From Rachicladosporium sp. CCFEE 5018 (Eukaryota; Ascomycota; Dothideomycetes; Cladosporiales; Cladosporiaceae): 64,000 nucleotides of DNA. The position numbers and the translations under genes are program-made. A model generated the notes under the pieces. The model saw only the letters and a list, made by a program, of their open reading frames with translations. It did no database searches and was not told where the DNA came from. Location: NCBI GenBank assembly GCA_002077045.2, contig KZ111146.1:1178775-1242774 (forward strand). Reading direction: 5' to 3'. Positions 21,045 through 33,626 of the stretch are shown here, in pieces. How positions within the stretch are numbered: position 1 is the first letter of the stretch; each line of letters begins with the position of its first letter.

Positions 21045-21275
21045 ATGTCCACAAATCCCCACGTTGCGTCAAAGCCCTTCAGCGAAACCCCCTCCACTTC
21101 CGAAACAGCAGTTACGGCCAACAACGCAGCTCCCAAAGATAGCACGCCAGCAGCCAAAGTCTCAGACCAGGACAGCAAGATCGGCAGCACGAAGATGAGC
21201 GCCGAGGAAGCTGCGGACAAGCTCTACGAGGAGAGGATTGAGGATGAGTACGCTAAGAGGGAGGGTGGGGCTTGA
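21045..21275 (+). CDS. Small acidic hypothetical protein, 76 residues
   Basis: Single exon with a good start context (CAAAATGTCC). The first 45 residues are Ser/Thr/Ala/Pro-rich and likely disordered. The last 30 are charged and predicted helical, with a KMSAEEAADKLYEERIEDEY segment. The ordered C-terminal patch and favourable start make it more likely real than chance, and proteins of this general make-up occur in related fungi, but I cannot name a function. It is divergent from GCN20. Confidence 0.6.
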   Translation: MSTNPHVASKPFSETPSTSETAVTANNAAPKDSTPAAKVSDQDSKIGSTKMSAEEAADKLYEERIEDEYAKREGGA

Positions 21276-21845
21276 TGGGTGACTGCACAGGTAACGTCTG
21301 AAGGTGTTCGGTGAGGGCAGGCAACGACAGCAATGCGAGAAACGGCTTCGCGCGGCATTGGAAAACCGCAGAATAACGGATGCAGTACCGGGCTTATCGC
21401 TAACCTGCTGTATGGACACGATGGTCACCGAACACGGCATCGACAGCACTCGTGCCACACGAGATCTTGTGTATAAGCATCTGCAGTACGACACGACATA
21501 CTATGGCATTTCGACGAGATCCTAAGAAGACAGCACGTTAGCATATTTCATGTACTGCGTCTTGACTCCTAGCTTTGTTTATATGGTGCATCTGATCAGA
21601 CTTGCCTTTGCAAATCATCGTCGCCCCTCACAGCTCAACCACAAAAGTGCAAAGCGTCTAATGGGCTGAGTCCAAGAGGTTGTATGGTCGACTCGAAAGT
21701 ATCTGAGAACAGCACACAGAAGTGGGCCGCCTCGTCATCAGGTGGTGGAGACGTGAAAGTGGAGGGGAGAGTTGACGTACCTAGTCAGCGTTCACTTAGC
21801 GCACCGCTACGTGGGTATGTCCCCGTGCGGCGCTTAAACCGCCGG
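21276..21845. other. Convergent spacer before the asparagine-synthetase-like gene
   Basis: 570 bp between the small gene and the 3' end of the asparagine-synthetase-like gene. No domain-bearing frame seen. Confidence 0.45.
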
Positions 21846-22460
21846 TCACGACAGTGAGGTCGTGCCCTTCGTCTTGCCGGTCGTCATCTTCGCTGTTCGA
21901 GCACCAAATTGGATCTGTGACATGTCAGCGCGATGCATATTGCGACTCCAGTGGGTGAATGCTGACCGCGCGCTTCTTTTCCGCTGCTACATGATGCATC
22001 CCTAGTCGCCACGCAAGACACCGCAAGACCTTCTTGCCCAGCTCCAGTGATGTGCTCCCGTCTCCAAGCTGCTCAGTGTGATCGTCTGCCTCGCCGAACC
22101 CGCACTTGTCACACACAGGGGCAGCCAAGGACCATGCTACTAGCTTCTCATCCAGGAACGGGAACCGAGCTTCTCGGCCCCAGGCAGAGATGACTCGATC
22201 ATCGCGGCCCAAATTGCGCTTGCCCAGTCGACCAATGTCCAAATCTAGCTCATCGAGAAGTCCAGCAAAGCCTCTACGACTGTATGCAGTTGCGTGACGC
22301 ATGTAGCCAGCGAAGAGCTCATCTGCGCCGAGTCCTGACAGTAGCACACGGGAGGTCGTCGTGTATGGCTTATCATCAACATGACCCGCGCCTCGTGATG
22401 CGAAGTAGAGTGCGTAAGCTATGCTCAAGTCCATCTCGGTGTTGTGCGGGTGCATCAGTG
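21846..22460 (-). CDS. Asparagine-synthetase-like protein, C-terminal fragment cut by the assembly gap
   Basis: The last two exons of the gene seen complete at 41825-43684: 21846-21914 and 21967 to the gap edge at 22460. The fragment covers about residues 399-585, the end of the synthetase-type domain. It is truncated by the run of N, not by mutation. Compared with the complete copy it has one residue change (Thr for Ile in the DDH(T/I)EQ segment) and one silent-type change. This is most likely the same gene seen at the end of a contig. Confidence 0.9.
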
Positions 22461-22560
22461 NNNNNNNNNNNNNNNNNNNNNNNNNNNNNNNNNNNNNNNN
22501 NNNNNNNNNNNNNNNNNNNNNNNNNNNNNNNNNNNNNNNNNNNNNNNNNNNNNNNNNNNN
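22461..22560. other. Assembly gap, 100 N
   Basis: Exactly 100 N, the conventional placeholder of unknown length used by scaffolders. It sits inside the first copy of the asparagine-synthetase-like gene and separates the two near-identical 19.9-kb blocks. Confidence 1.
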
Positions 22561-22917
22561 CTTGGGGTATCTCCGAAGCAAGCTCATCCTGCACCCGAAT
22601 GTAAAGAGCCAACAATCCCATCGCTATGCAAGAAGCCCAAAATCCAAGACGCGGAAGAGTGAGATTGGTACTGTACGACACAAAAGATCGATTGTAAGGA
22701 CGCTACTAGGAAATCCGTGCTGATATGCGTGTATCAAAAAGGTCCAGAAAGCATGAGCAGAGAAGGGGTATAGTTCTGTCCATGCGAATACATCCGAAGT
22801 GTTCCGTAAGCCAACGCCAGTTGAAGTTGCGTATCCTGGAGTTAGATGTGATCGGTGGGAGCTCGATTGCGAGCCCGAAGGGTGGTGTCATGCAGTGGGC
22901 ACAGTCGGCTCGTAATT

Positions 22918-24902
22918 CTACTGGAAGCCCTGTCCATACTGTTGCATATTGCCCGGGGTGGTCCAGCCCTGCATGCCGGATTGCGGCGCGCCACTGCTTT
23001 GCATGTTGTATTGCTGCGGTGATGGACTAGGTTGGTACATGTTGCGGTTCATTTGATTGTAAGCAGAATTCTGCATGCCGCCCATCTGGCCGTAAGCCAT
23101 GGCGTTCTGGCCGGGCAGCTGTGGAGGCGGCATCTGCCCAGGCTGCTGATGTTGTTGATATTGTGGTAGACTATGCGCCTGCGAAAGTGGTGAAGGCTGA
23201 GCTTGTGGCCACATCTGTCCCTGCGGGTAGCCGCCATATGAGGGTGTCTGTCGATGCTGTTGACCAGGATTCATGCTCATCGATGGAGACCCTTGATGCA
23301 GCTGAGAAGGAGGTCGCATGGTTTGCACAGGTGACATCGAGCTTGCTGAGCCAGGATAGGCATTATAAGTCTGCGGCATCATCTGGGGATTCGCCTGCGG
23401 AGTTGGATCTTGCGAATATCGAGCTTGACCACTACCTGCGACTGCTTGTGGCGATTGTAAGTGCTGGGGTGCAACGGTACCGGGATCTGCCTCCACTTGC
23501 GTACTTTGCGTCACGGGCTGCTCATGTGGTCGTTTCCAGTAGTTGTCCAGGTATTGCTCCCTGTGGTGGCGTTGTGCACCGAGCTGCTTGTTATACTCGG
23601 CAGCCTGAGTGACCTGCATCTTCATCTCCGCCGCACTACTCGCTTGAGTGCGGTCTTGGTATGGAGGGCCAGTGATCTCCTGCCTTGGCCGTATGATACC
23701 GTAGGTGCTGGATCTCAGCTCATCGCCGGGTATGTGTATCATTGGCAAAGGAGCCAGCGAGGAAGCCTGTAGCCCAGGTGGCGGGATGTCGAGACCGTTG
23801 GTGTTGTAGATGATCTCACTCTGCCCAAGCTGCGCGTATGCATTATTGTTAGCCTCACGAGCAGCCTGCTGCTCTCGGGCTTTTGCAGCGCCTGGTCGCT
23901 TCTCGCCCGCTGCGTCTTCCTCTGTGAAGCCTTGCTTACGAGCTTTGGCTTCCCAGTAATCATCGCGCACCTTGCGGCCATTCTCGATGAGCCTGGCGCC
24001 GAATTGGCGGAACATGGACCGCGCGGTGACGATGGCAATCTGCCGAGATCGATATGAGTATGGTAGGATCTCTTGCTGTATCAGATTGTCCTTCTCGGTT
24101 TGATTTGCAATAATCTTGTACAGCGATCGGTTCTTGTTGAAGAGAAGGTACGAGTCCCGATAGCCCAAGATACGAGCACACTCTGTAGCCAGCATGAATA
24201 GCTTCTCTCCTCGATTAGGTACTTGAAAGGTTCGACATCTGTACTTTCGATTGTCGAGTGGGTAGCCGTGTGCTGATACTTTAGCCTCGCCGTCAGGATC
24301 AATCTCACGTGGTATGTATTCGTCGCCTTCTGGGCCAAGTTGATCTGTGGTATGGTCCCGCACCGTTGGCAGGGCTTTCACCATGGTCGGTTTTGTAGCC
24401 GATCCTGGCGTCACTTGTTTGGGTGACGTGAGACTAGATCCTTGGTGCGGAAGTGTATCAGCTCGCGCTCGGGGCGTCTGCACTGATGGTGACTGCGCAG
24501 CGAGTGACATGGTCCCAGTTCTTGATGGTGATTGAGGAATCAGATTCATCGACTTCGTGCGTTTGACGGACTTGCCGTCATCTACGCATAGTATGTCAGC
24601 ACGTCGAGTGTAGACACAATGCTGATGGTAATCTACGCACTTGCAGCTTGCCCGCCTGTATTCCCTCCAAGATCTTCAGGTGATCGGTTGCGCTTTGTGC
24701 CTCGCGGACTGGGCTGCGATAGTAAGTCTGGGGAGATGGTCGAAGCTGGTGATGAGATCAGCACTGTATGATTTCTGGTCAGACGACGGCGGCCTGTCAA
24801 GATCATGAAATGCTTGTAGTCGCATCGCGCCTGACCGATCTGATGGGAGAGCCTACCTGGAGCATTGTTCAGAGCCGCCGGGTTGATCGTGCCCGAGTCC
24901 AT
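22918..24902 (-). CDS. RSC7: RSC7/SWP82 family subunit (second assembled copy)
   Basis: Same three-exon gene as at 2939-4923 (exons 24857-24902, 24641-24763, 22918-24581). It differs by a Met instead of Ile in the GQ(I/M)GG segment of the Gln-rich tail and a TAG instead of TAA stop. Both variants are functional-looking. Treat as one locus unless the duplication is confirmed. Confidence 0.9.
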
Positions 24903-26884
24903 TGCATATGTATGTTGGGCAGACAGCGCTGCCAGCATCCCATCCCGTCGTTGCTTGACCACCTGCTACCAACGGCCGGTCGTCGCACAGCGCCGCTCAA
25001 TCTCGGTCCCTGTGTTGGTAGATGCGCGCCAAGTACGCAGTGTCTGACCCGCAATCCGGGATTCGGTAAGGCCGTCTGGCCCAGTGAGGTTCAATATGCG
25101 CGTCGTTGCGCGCAAGTTGGCGATGATGTGGATGCGCTTGAGCTGCTGGAGGCTGATTGCGCCCGCCTTGTATTGGCGCCTGCACGCGCACTAACGTCGC
25201 TGGCGCCCTTCCCACGGCGGCGATCGTGCAGGATAGAGTCTGCCGAGTCAGCAACACGATCTGGCGACGGGGATTGCGACGCAAGGTGGTGTCGCCTGCA
25301 AGCTGTTTGGTGCTTGAGGCTTGAAGTGAGGGCGTGCCGTGCGGCGGCGAGTAACGAGGAACGAGCCGCGCTGGACGAATGACGCAACGCTGCTGTGAGT
25401 CCGTGCACAACAGGTGCAGCTGACAGAGCTAGACGCGGGCAAGAGCTTCGATGCGTCTTCGATAGTCAAGCCGCGACAGATCGAGGAGTCATCTGCAGAT
25501 GCTGTCACGAGGTTGCGTGTCCCTTTTGCGCAGTCGCGGAGTGCATGCCCGAGGCTCACCGCGATCTGAAGAGCGCCGCGGAGACAAGCACAGAGGACCA
25601 GGAGTCGCACCAGTAATGTAAGGGATCTATCGCAAGGTGCATGCAGCAAGGCGGGCTGGATCTGGCATTCGCACTGGCTCTCTGCATCTCCAGACTCTAG
25701 CTAACTCGTCCCGAGCTGACGGGAGATTTTCGCGGGCATTGCTGCGTGCGCGACATGGAAGGGCCTGCTGCCAGACCGCTGCAATGATAGCTTTGTACCT
25801 ACCTTTCCAATATACACCGAGTGCTGTCAGATTCGAGACGTGGTGCGACCATGTCTTCTTTCATGTTTTTGCCTTCGAAACACTCTGCGAGCTCGATGCA
25901 TTTACCAATGTTAGCAGGGCGGTCACCAGTAGGAATTTCAGCCAGCTAGCTAAGCTGCTTAAATTCTCACAAACCAAAGATCGCCAGTGGACATAAGATC
26001 GAATTTACAGAAGTGATGCTGGCATACATGCGGTCCGATTAAGCTCACGGCTCAAGCGCATGAGGGTTTGCGAAGTGAAGGCAGGCGCACGAGTATGAAT
26101 GTTCCTTCCCTGCAACACCATGGCCTCGGACCGCAGGCCTTTCTCAAAGTCCACAATTGTCTCAATGGTCGACCCGTTATGCTGAAGTGCCCGTGACACG
26201 CACCGTAAGACTGGGAAAGCATCTCGAATAGTGTAGAGCAGGAGAAGCGCGCGACATGGAAGCGCCTGATATGCTAGACCGCTACAAATGAAAGCTTTGT
26301 GCATCCACCTACTTATGTTATGCTTCAATCTCATGCTCCTAACGGAGCCACTTTGTTTGAAATACACATATGGGCTCAAGTAATTAGAAGGTTTTCTTGG
26401 CGTCTGCCTTCCCACTCCTTTTCGCGAGTGGACGAAGTTAGGAATCTGATCCGTGTGCTTAGCTGAGGTTGTAGTAGGAGCCTGGGTTCATGAGATCGTC
26501 TAGGTTCCGACAAGCACATAAGGAGCGGTTTTGATTTTGCTTATTTACACTCGCCTTTGCTTCCGGACTGATCAGATCTGGTTCTGCGCCAGCGTCAACG
26601 ACTTGCTGATCATTTATGATCGTCCTGGTTCTCTTCAACCGTCTACAGTTCGATCCCACTCGGTGGTCAGGTTTCACACTTGTTGAGACCTTGGAGTCGC
26701 ATCTCGAGTGACATCGGAGCAACGGAGCCTACAAAGCACGTGAACTGTCCCACGCTGCAACCATTTCCCCGCAACGTTGTACTACATATCATTTATACAA
26801 TGATGTAGCGCTCGCACGCCCTCACGGTCAATATGTTCCTGCCCGTCTCCTCCAGGTAGTGCAACCCCAGCAACGCTCTTGGCC
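24903..26884. other. Divergent spacer, second assembled copy; no gene supported
   Basis: Counterpart of 4924-6905, with the same imperfect direct repeat (units near 25748 and 26249) and the same E-box upstream of the hydrolase. Confidence 0.45.
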
Positions 26885-27721
26885 ATGGAGTCTATGACAG
26901 TCAAAACGCCTGATGGCGTCGCTTGGTACGTGGAGCGCTTCTCACCGAGCGAGAAGACCACTCCGGCCGAGGACACGACGCCCATTGTACTCATCCCTTC
27001 GGGCGAAGGAGACTGCGGAAATCTCCGCGCGGTAGGCACTATCCTCGCGGCTTCGGGCAGACAAGCTCTCTCCTTTGATCTTCCCGGCTTCTCTCGCACA
27101 ACAGCGCCAAAGGAAGCATACACGCCGACCACACCTGAGGGCGTGGCTCAGCAAATAATCACCCTTCTCGACACCCTTCAGCTCGGACGCGCCGCATTCT
27201 TCGGCAGCTCATCGGGTGGCGGCGCCGTGCTCGCAATCCTCGCCTTACATCCTGAGCGAGCAAAATGCGGTATCGTCCACGAAGTGCCCCTCGGGCCGTT
27301 TCCGGGGTTCGACGAGATCCAGCGAAAATCAGACGACGAAGTGTCGGCGATATGTGGCGGCTTCTTCGCAAACGTCTTCTTTGAGCAGGAAGAAAATAAC
27401 GGCAAAGCGAAGTGGGATGCCCTTGGTCCGGAGTACCATGCTCGGCTGAAGCGCAACTACGTGACTTGGATGCGGGTTATAGTCAACGGCTACGAATCTG
27501 CCTCTGGGGAGCTCGCGACTGTGGAGAATCTCAAGAAGCGACCGATCTTCTGGACCGTGGGTGGGATGAGTGACCCCAAGATCTGGCAGCAGGACTTTGA
27601 CTTCGCAGGAAAGGCTGGCATTCAGGTCAGGACGGATGTGCTGCACTGTATGCATTTTCCTTACGTGTCGATCCCGGAGAAGACCGCGGACTGGATCATT
27701 GAGTGCGTCGAGCAGGCTTGA
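26885..27721 (+). CDS. Alpha/beta-hydrolase fold protein (second assembled copy)
   Basis: Identical product to the gene at 6906-7742, including the GSSSG nucleophile elbow and the late histidine. See that entry for function. Probably the same locus assembled twice. Confidence 0.85.
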   Translation: MESMTVKTPDGVAWYVERFSPSEKTTPAEDTTPIVLIPSGEGDCGNLRAVGTILAASGRQALSFDLPGFSRTTAPKEAYTPTTPEGVAQQIITLLDTLQLGRAAFFGSSSGGGAVLAILALHPERAKCGIVHEVPLGPFPGFDEIQRKSDDEVSAICGGFFANVFFEQEENNGKAKWDALGPEYHARLKRNYVTWMRVIVNGYESASGELATVENLKKRPIFWTVGGMSDPKIWQQDFDFAGKAGIQVRTDVLHCMHFPYVSIPEKTADWIIECVEQA

Positions 27722-28089
27722 TGCTCTCACAGACGGCAGTAAGACTACGGGTAGCTCGAGGGGGTTCAATCAAATAGGCCTAATCAGACTTTCAAGTGAC
27801 GATGTCTCTCAGGCAGGACTATGTGTGCGTCGTGTAAGTTGAGAGAGTGTTCGCAATCGCGGGCGCTGTTCTTGATATCTGAACGCTCGAGCACTAGGGC
27901 GTGACGGTCGCGAATTGGGTTGCAGGGTAATAGAACATGAGAGCGTAGCCATGTACTGTTCGAACATAGCCAATGCGAGATAAATATAGGGGATGAAGTC
28001 GCCCGAATTTAGGTTCCTCACCTACGACCACTGAGTTCCATGTTATACATCACGCTATCTATACAATGCACATTCTATAGTCTACTCAC

Positions 28090-31000
28090 TTACTGCACTT
28101 TCCTAGCCTCGACCGGCCTCCTTCTCGTATCTCCGTTCAGCGTCTGCGCAGACCACATCGGACCAGCCGTCCGTGGCGCATTAAATGTCAAGACCTTTAC
28201 ACAGTTTCCGAAGGCCACAGCAACAGACTGAGGACCAAGAGCTGCGATTGGACCAGGCTCTGTGACATATAGGGATGCCTCATGCCCAGTGTCATCAGCC
28301 AAAAGATCGACGACGTGTGTTTCGCCTGCTAGAGTGTACGCATAGGCTTCCCAGTTGTCTTTGTCAATTTCGATTTCACTTTGTCTCGGTGTCTTGCGGT
28401 TGCGGGTGTCGCTCGACAGTGTGTCCGCTGAGGCGATGGGCTGCTGTCGAATGCCGAGTATGGCATGCGAAGGCAGAGCTCTCCAAGTGCCTGGATGTTG
28501 TATGCTCGAACCTGAGGGAGCCGCTTTCAACAGTGAGTGACAATCTGTTTGATCCGCTGTGAAGCAGATATTGCGGGATCCTTCTGCCGAATTTTCACTG
28601 CCTTTCGTAGTGATCTGAATCCTATGACCGTCGTTGTTGACTCCGACTACTGCCAATCTGTCGAAGGCCGATGCGTCACATGCTATGCACTTAGAAGCTT
28701 TGCCCAGTATACTCGTAGCATTACTTGTTCCCTGCAACGATGCTATGACTGAGATAGTATCCAGTGTGCCAAAGTCGACAAAGTATACCGTATTGTCGAC
28801 GCCAATGGATAGCATCTGTGGATCTGCGTCGTTGATGACACCGATGGAGACGAAACTGTTTATCAGTCTCGTGGTATTTTCACGACACAGCTGGGCTGAA
28901 GCTGCGTAGGACCAGGCGGTCTTATCGAGGGAGTAGGCTGTCACATGGGCGTCATCGGTGACAACGAAGAGCCGCGAGTCTATCGTGTCTGCCATCAACG
29001 CTGCCCCTCTTAGTGGCCTAGCCGTCAACTCTGCTGTCGAGGATGCGCCGTCCCCGAGATCGATGGTCGCGATGCGGCCGCCCGCCGTGACGGCGACAAA
29101 CACGGTTCCATGTCCTTTGTCTGTAGGCATCTGAGTAAAGTCGAAGAGCACAGCCGGATGATCATCTGGGTATCGTAGAGAACGCTGCAGGGGGCTACGG
29201 TCTCTGGTCGAGTAGAAGGTGATATGGTCGTCTGCGCAATGCATGGCCAGAATTAATCCATCCTTGCTGAGCGCGATGTTGTGCAGAGGCCATCGTACGC
29301 GACTTGTAAGCTCTGGCGGAATGATCTCGACAGCATGTGCCTCTTCATTACGATTCCAAGTTGTGATAGCGATACTCCGGTCCAGTGCGACCGTGGCGAA
29401 GTGTCCCTGCGATGATCCCGCGATCTTGACAATATCCAGTCTATGGGGGAGAGTGACATGGATGACCTTGAGTGGCTCTTCAACACGAGCAGATAAGGCG
29501 TCCGACGTGTCGGATGAGTCAGCCCAGAGTAGGAAGTTCATCAGCACTGCGACAAAGGTCACCACAAACACCACAGCCACTGTAAAGGGATAGAAGTGGT
29601 GGAGTGCGAAAGATCTCAAAGCGTCTGTCAAGACGTCGAAGCCGTGAGGAACTCCCGTGCGATCAGCACCAGACAGCACCACGATTAGTGGTGAGAATAT
29701 GCGGATCACAAAGTCGCTTGCTCCGGGCTCGACGAGGCGCATCACTTCGCGGGCAGTGTCGAAGTCTTGCATACGAATCCACTCACCAGGAGTGATCGAA
29801 ACATTCATCGGCGGTGTGGCGAAGTGTTCGAAGTCGGCCAGAGCGGGTATATCACTCCTCAGCTGACCTATGAAGAGACCAACGAGATGTCGCAGAGTCA
29901 TTGCCTTCTCCCGAGTCTCGAAAAAATGGTAGTTCAACGAGAGTATAAAGGTAGTCGTCACGACTGAGCCAGCCATCCGGGTGCTAAATGGTAGACGTCC
30001 GTGCATCATTGCATCGAGCCAGCTACGCTGTTCCAGTGGTCGTCGACTGGGTGATCTGGTCTTACCTGCGCGTAACAGTGAGTCCTGGAGCTCGAGACGA
30101 CGTATATCAACGTTGAGGACCGCGACAAAGAACGTGAGTAGGAAGAAGGAGTCGAATAGTGTGGCTATCGCAGCAAATGCACAGAAGGCTTTGACACCAG
30201 GTGAAACGACGATGGCGAGCAGCCATAAGATAACGATGTTCTGTATAGCCGTTGCCACTGACAAGGGTCCGATGTCGCCCAGCGCATTTGCGATACGTAT
30301 GTCCGTCGCCATAGTCGGCGGATATGCCAAAACAGCGTTGATCATGCGGAACATGTTCTCCAGGCCGATGACTAGAACAATGAAGGGATACGCATTCGAA
30401 GGAATCGTCGCAAGGTTGATCTTGAGCATACCGCAGATCGTGAAGGATGCCAGGATTGATGTAGTCAGCTGTGTGATAGCTGTGACGACCAGTCCGAACC
30501 GACTGTGGAATGCTCGTAGCCTTCGTAGGCTCAGGAGGACGTATAGTAGCATACACCCATAAGCAAAAGCAAGAGCGAGGTTCTCTCGAGTACTGATCGG
30601 CTTGAAAGAGAACTCGTAGAGGCGACTGCGACTGATTTCTCCATGAGGTGGGTACAGGGTGCAGTTCTCACAGGCCTTGTATTCAAGATTGTGCATCTTG
30701 TCCTGCCACTTACCACCTACGCCATCTTCGACCTTGTTCATGAGAGTAAGTACAAGGGCATCCGCTGCTATGAGCTTGCGGTGGTGGAAGGCTTTCCCTG
30801 CCAAGACAGATGCTGGCCGAAGCGCAACGTTCAGAGCAGAGGTCGTCTTTGACTGCTCGTTGACTGTGCGTACGACGTCAGCATCACGGTCGATAGTCTC
30901 TGCCGAATTGTTCCAGTAGAAGAGGGGACTGTGATAGCCCCAGCTAAGCTCGCTCTGCGCGATCTTGTCGTGCAGTACTGGCTGACTAGAGGGCAGCGTC

Positions 31001-31377
31001 TCTTCTCCTACGAGAGTTTGCTGGATGACCAGCGCACTTTTAAGGACATCATGTTGAAGTGCTTGCATGTAGCTGCCGTGGACCCAAACCTGGCGCATCT
31101 CGACATCGGCTCGGAATCCTTGATCAACGCCCACGGGCTTCGCGGTTGTCCATACGTCACGTGGCATGCTCGTGAAGCCTGCTGTTGGGTTCTCGGACAA
31201 GAAGACAGTCGGGTAGCTAAGTGCCACGCCAATGGCCACAGATACCAGCATCGCAATGAGCCAATGCTGCGCAGTGTAAAGGCCATGTCGATAGAACGCT
31301 CGCCTGATTGGGTGATCGTCTGCGAGTCGAGGCGGGTCTGTCGTCCCTCTAATCGGATAGAGCAGAAACCAGATCAT
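28090..31377 (-). CDS. SCAP: SCAP homologue (second assembled copy)
   Basis: Identical 1,095-residue product to the gene at 8111-11398: sterol-sensing domain followed by a WD-type C-terminus. Probably the same locus assembled twice. Confidence 0.92.
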   Translation of the reverse strand: MIWFLLYPIRGTTDPPRLADDHPIRRAFYRHGLYTAQHWLIAMLVSVAIGVALSYPTVFLSENPTAGFTSMPRDVWTTAKPVGVDQGFRADVEMRQVWVHGSYMQALQHDVLKSALVIQQTLVGEETLPSSQPVLHDKIAQSELSWGYHSPLFYWNNSAETIDRDADVVRTVNEQSKTTSALNVALRPASVLAGKAFHHRKLIAADALVLTLMNKVEDGVGGKWQDKMHNLEYKACENCTLYPPHGEISRSRLYEFSFKPISTRENLALAFAYGCMLLYVLLSLRRLRAFHSRFGLVVTAITQLTTSILASFTICGMLKINLATIPSNAYPFIVLVIGLENMFRMINAVLAYPPTMATDIRIANALGDIGPLSVATAIQNIVILWLLAIVVSPGVKAFCAFAAIATLFDSFFLLTFFVAVLNVDIRRLELQDSLLRAGKTRSPSRRPLEQRSWLDAMMHGRLPFSTRMAGSVVTTTFILSLNYHFFETREKAMTLRHLVGLFIGQLRSDIPALADFEHFATPPMNVSITPGEWIRMQDFDTAREVMRLVEPGASDFVIRIFSPLIVVLSGADRTGVPHGFDVLTDALRSFALHHFYPFTVAVVFVVTFVAVLMNFLLWADSSDTSDALSARVEEPLKVIHVTLPHRLDIVKIAGSSQGHFATVALDRSIAITTWNRNEEAHAVEIIPPELTSRVRWPLHNIALSKDGLILAMHCADDHITFYSTRDRSPLQRSLRYPDDHPAVLFDFTQMPTDKGHGTVFVAVTAGGRIATIDLGDGASSTAELTARPLRGAALMADTIDSRLFVVTDDAHVTAYSLDKTAWSYAASAQLCRENTTRLINSFVSIGVINDADPQMLSIGVDNTVYFVDFGTLDTISVIASLQGTSNATSILGKASKCIACDASAFDRLAVVGVNNDGHRIQITTKGSENSAEGSRNICFTADQTDCHSLLKAAPSGSSIQHPGTWRALPSHAILGIRQQPIASADTLSSDTRNRKTPRQSEIEIDKDNWEAYAYTLAGETHVVDLLADDTGHEASLYVTEPGPIAALGPQSVAVAFGNCVKVLTFNAPRTAGPMWSAQTLNGDTRRRPVEARKVQ

Positions 31378-31760
31378 GATCGCTTGGTCCAAGGCAGTCT
31401 AATGACTTAGGGCTTGATAGATGGCGACTCTCGACCTCGTCTGTGGTCCATGGGCGGCATGGTCCTCGCCATGACAGGACCGATGCTGTTCAAGTCTGGC
31501 TCAGGAAATGCGGACGAGCCCGGTCGAAACGCGCAGAAAAGGCATACGGGCTTCAAACCAAAGGAACTAGATCAGAGCGAATGCTTATAGAATGGAACGA
31601 TGCATATCGCGTGAAGTAGAGTTTCGCATCCGCATAAACCAAGCTTCCGGCCTTACCCGCCAGGGTCCAGCATGCGTCGCCACCTCCACCTTCGCCTTGC
31701 GTCTGGACTTCATCATCAACACCTCCACTCCACTCAGCGACAGTACCTTCAATCGTCACC

Positions 31761-33149
31761 ATGCCGCCTATACCAGGCATGGTGCATTGGCACAGCCTCA
31801 TAGCGAGGCATGCCAAAAGCCTCAAGTCCGCCTTCCAAAAGGCAGCCAAAGCGCTCGACGCCGAGTTCGCACCCAAGGCACAAGCCCAACTGGAACCAAT
31901 TCTCGTTCGCAACAGCAAACACCATCCTACGCATCCGCTTGCACGCATTCGACAGAGTCAGTCACGATGGTATAGCACGTCGAGGGGTTCTCTCGATGCT
32001 ACAGTAAGTAGAAGTGGACACCGCAGCAGCCAAACATGTCTCATGACTCCAACCTAGATCCGACACTTCAGCTCGTCAGCATCAAGGTCTGGCATCAATT
32101 ACGATCGAGCGTCGTTCCCCAAGTCCCGCATCAGCACCACCATTGGACGCTCGAGCGGACGTAGCCCGTTCAACTCCACCCTTCGACCAAACCTGACTGG
32201 AGGTGCACTGGGCAGAACAGCTGGTGGCTACAGCATTGGCTCAGGTCGTGTAGGAGGTGCAAGATTCTTCTCACATGGGCCAGCCAGCCAGGCGCAAGTC
32301 GTGCAGAATGTTTCGCAAGCCGTGCGGGCTTTCTTCATTTCTGGCAACAAGGCGCAATTTGACGGCACTTCGCCGATCACTGGCGGAAAGAGGTACAAGG
32401 CTGTCACGTCGTTGCAAGCCGAAACTGGCGAGAAGATGCGGTCAATTCCTAGGGCCACACCAGGCTCGTGGGTCGACTTCCCTGTGAACGCCACCATCAC
32501 CGCCCTCACCCCACTCAGCGGCCTCACTGGCTTTACCTCGACATCCTGCGCGTCCATCGACCACCTCAACACCGAGGGACTACTCGACATCCTCTCTGTC
32601 GATTTCTCGCGTGTTCTCAAGGACCTTGCCGCAGTGTTGAACGACCTGAAGCGGCTATCAGCACTCGGCGACCTGCCAATCACATATCAAGACTCGGGCA
32701 TACGGGTGCATTTTCCCGGTGTTGACGCAATATCTGTTGAAAGGCTATGCGAAGAGCTCAATGTTACTCGAGGCGTGGTGACGCAAGACGAAGCCTTCGA
32801 CAGCTTTGCAGGAACTGAAATAGCGCTTCTCTTCCCCTTCGCACCTAGTGCGGAGGTTTCCGACTGTGCAAGCTTCTTCGAGGAGCCGATATACAACAAA
32901 CGGGGCCCACTAATCCAGCTAGAAGACATGCTGTTCACGCCGTCGGAAAGCCATGAAGCCTATTCTACGCATTCGAACTCGGGTCTCGAGGATGTTATCG
33001 CCAAAGATGATTTCCTGTACTCGCCTTCGAATTATGAGTCGGTACGGTCCGGCAGCCACTCCGTGTCTGACAAGCACTCGCCGCTCGAGTATCACGAGTT
33101 CGAGGGCATATATCGCTTCATCGAGCAGTGCGATCGGGCGAGGCGATGA
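31761..33149 (+). CDS. Protein annotated casein kinase II beta 2 (second assembled copy)
   Basis: Same two exons (31761-32003 and 32058-33149) and same 444-residue product as the gene at 11782-13170. Probably the same locus assembled twice. Confidence 0.8.
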
Positions 33150-33626
33150 GGGGCGGGATAGGTTGGAGAAGGCTACTTTCGGCGAAGATTGAGATACCCG
33201 GGCTATGAAACCACGCAGGCGTTCTGTAGTTCAGCAATATCAGTTGTCACTTACCAGTCTCTCCCCCTTTCGTGGAATAAGTTCTCCGCAACCCATCTGT
33301 TCGTCCAAGGAAGCCTTGGCAACGCTCCCCCGCAAGTCAAGTGTGGATTTACTGAGCTTCAAGTTCGCACGAGTACCTTGACCAGCCCGTTACCGAGCTC
33401 GTGACACTAAGGAATTGTATATGACTCCCGTCCTTACCTTGTGCCCGCAGTCTGTTGTCTCCCGCGCTTTACGCCCTTTCCACGCCGCGTTTTCTTTCCG
33501 GCCTTGGGTCTGGGACTCTGCCACTCATTCGACCGTCAGGCCCGAATTCTTGAACACTGCAGCTTCAAGTGCGTGAAGGTGTGCACCGAAATTGGCCTCA
33601 CGACACCCGCTGTCTGATCGCCCAGC

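Larger units (their letters stand above)
2582..22460 (+). repeat. First copy of a 19,879-bp direct duplication, ending at the N gap (likely unmerged contig overlap)
   Basis: Every base from 2582 to 22460 has a counterpart exactly 19,979 positions to the right (22561-42439). I found 12 substitutions and no indel. The right border coincides exactly with the first N of the gap. The left border coincides with the first base after the gap in the other copy. The block holds eight complete genes plus the 3' part of a ninth. The simplest reading is that this is the end of one contig overlapping the start of the next, not a biological duplication. Confidence 0.95.
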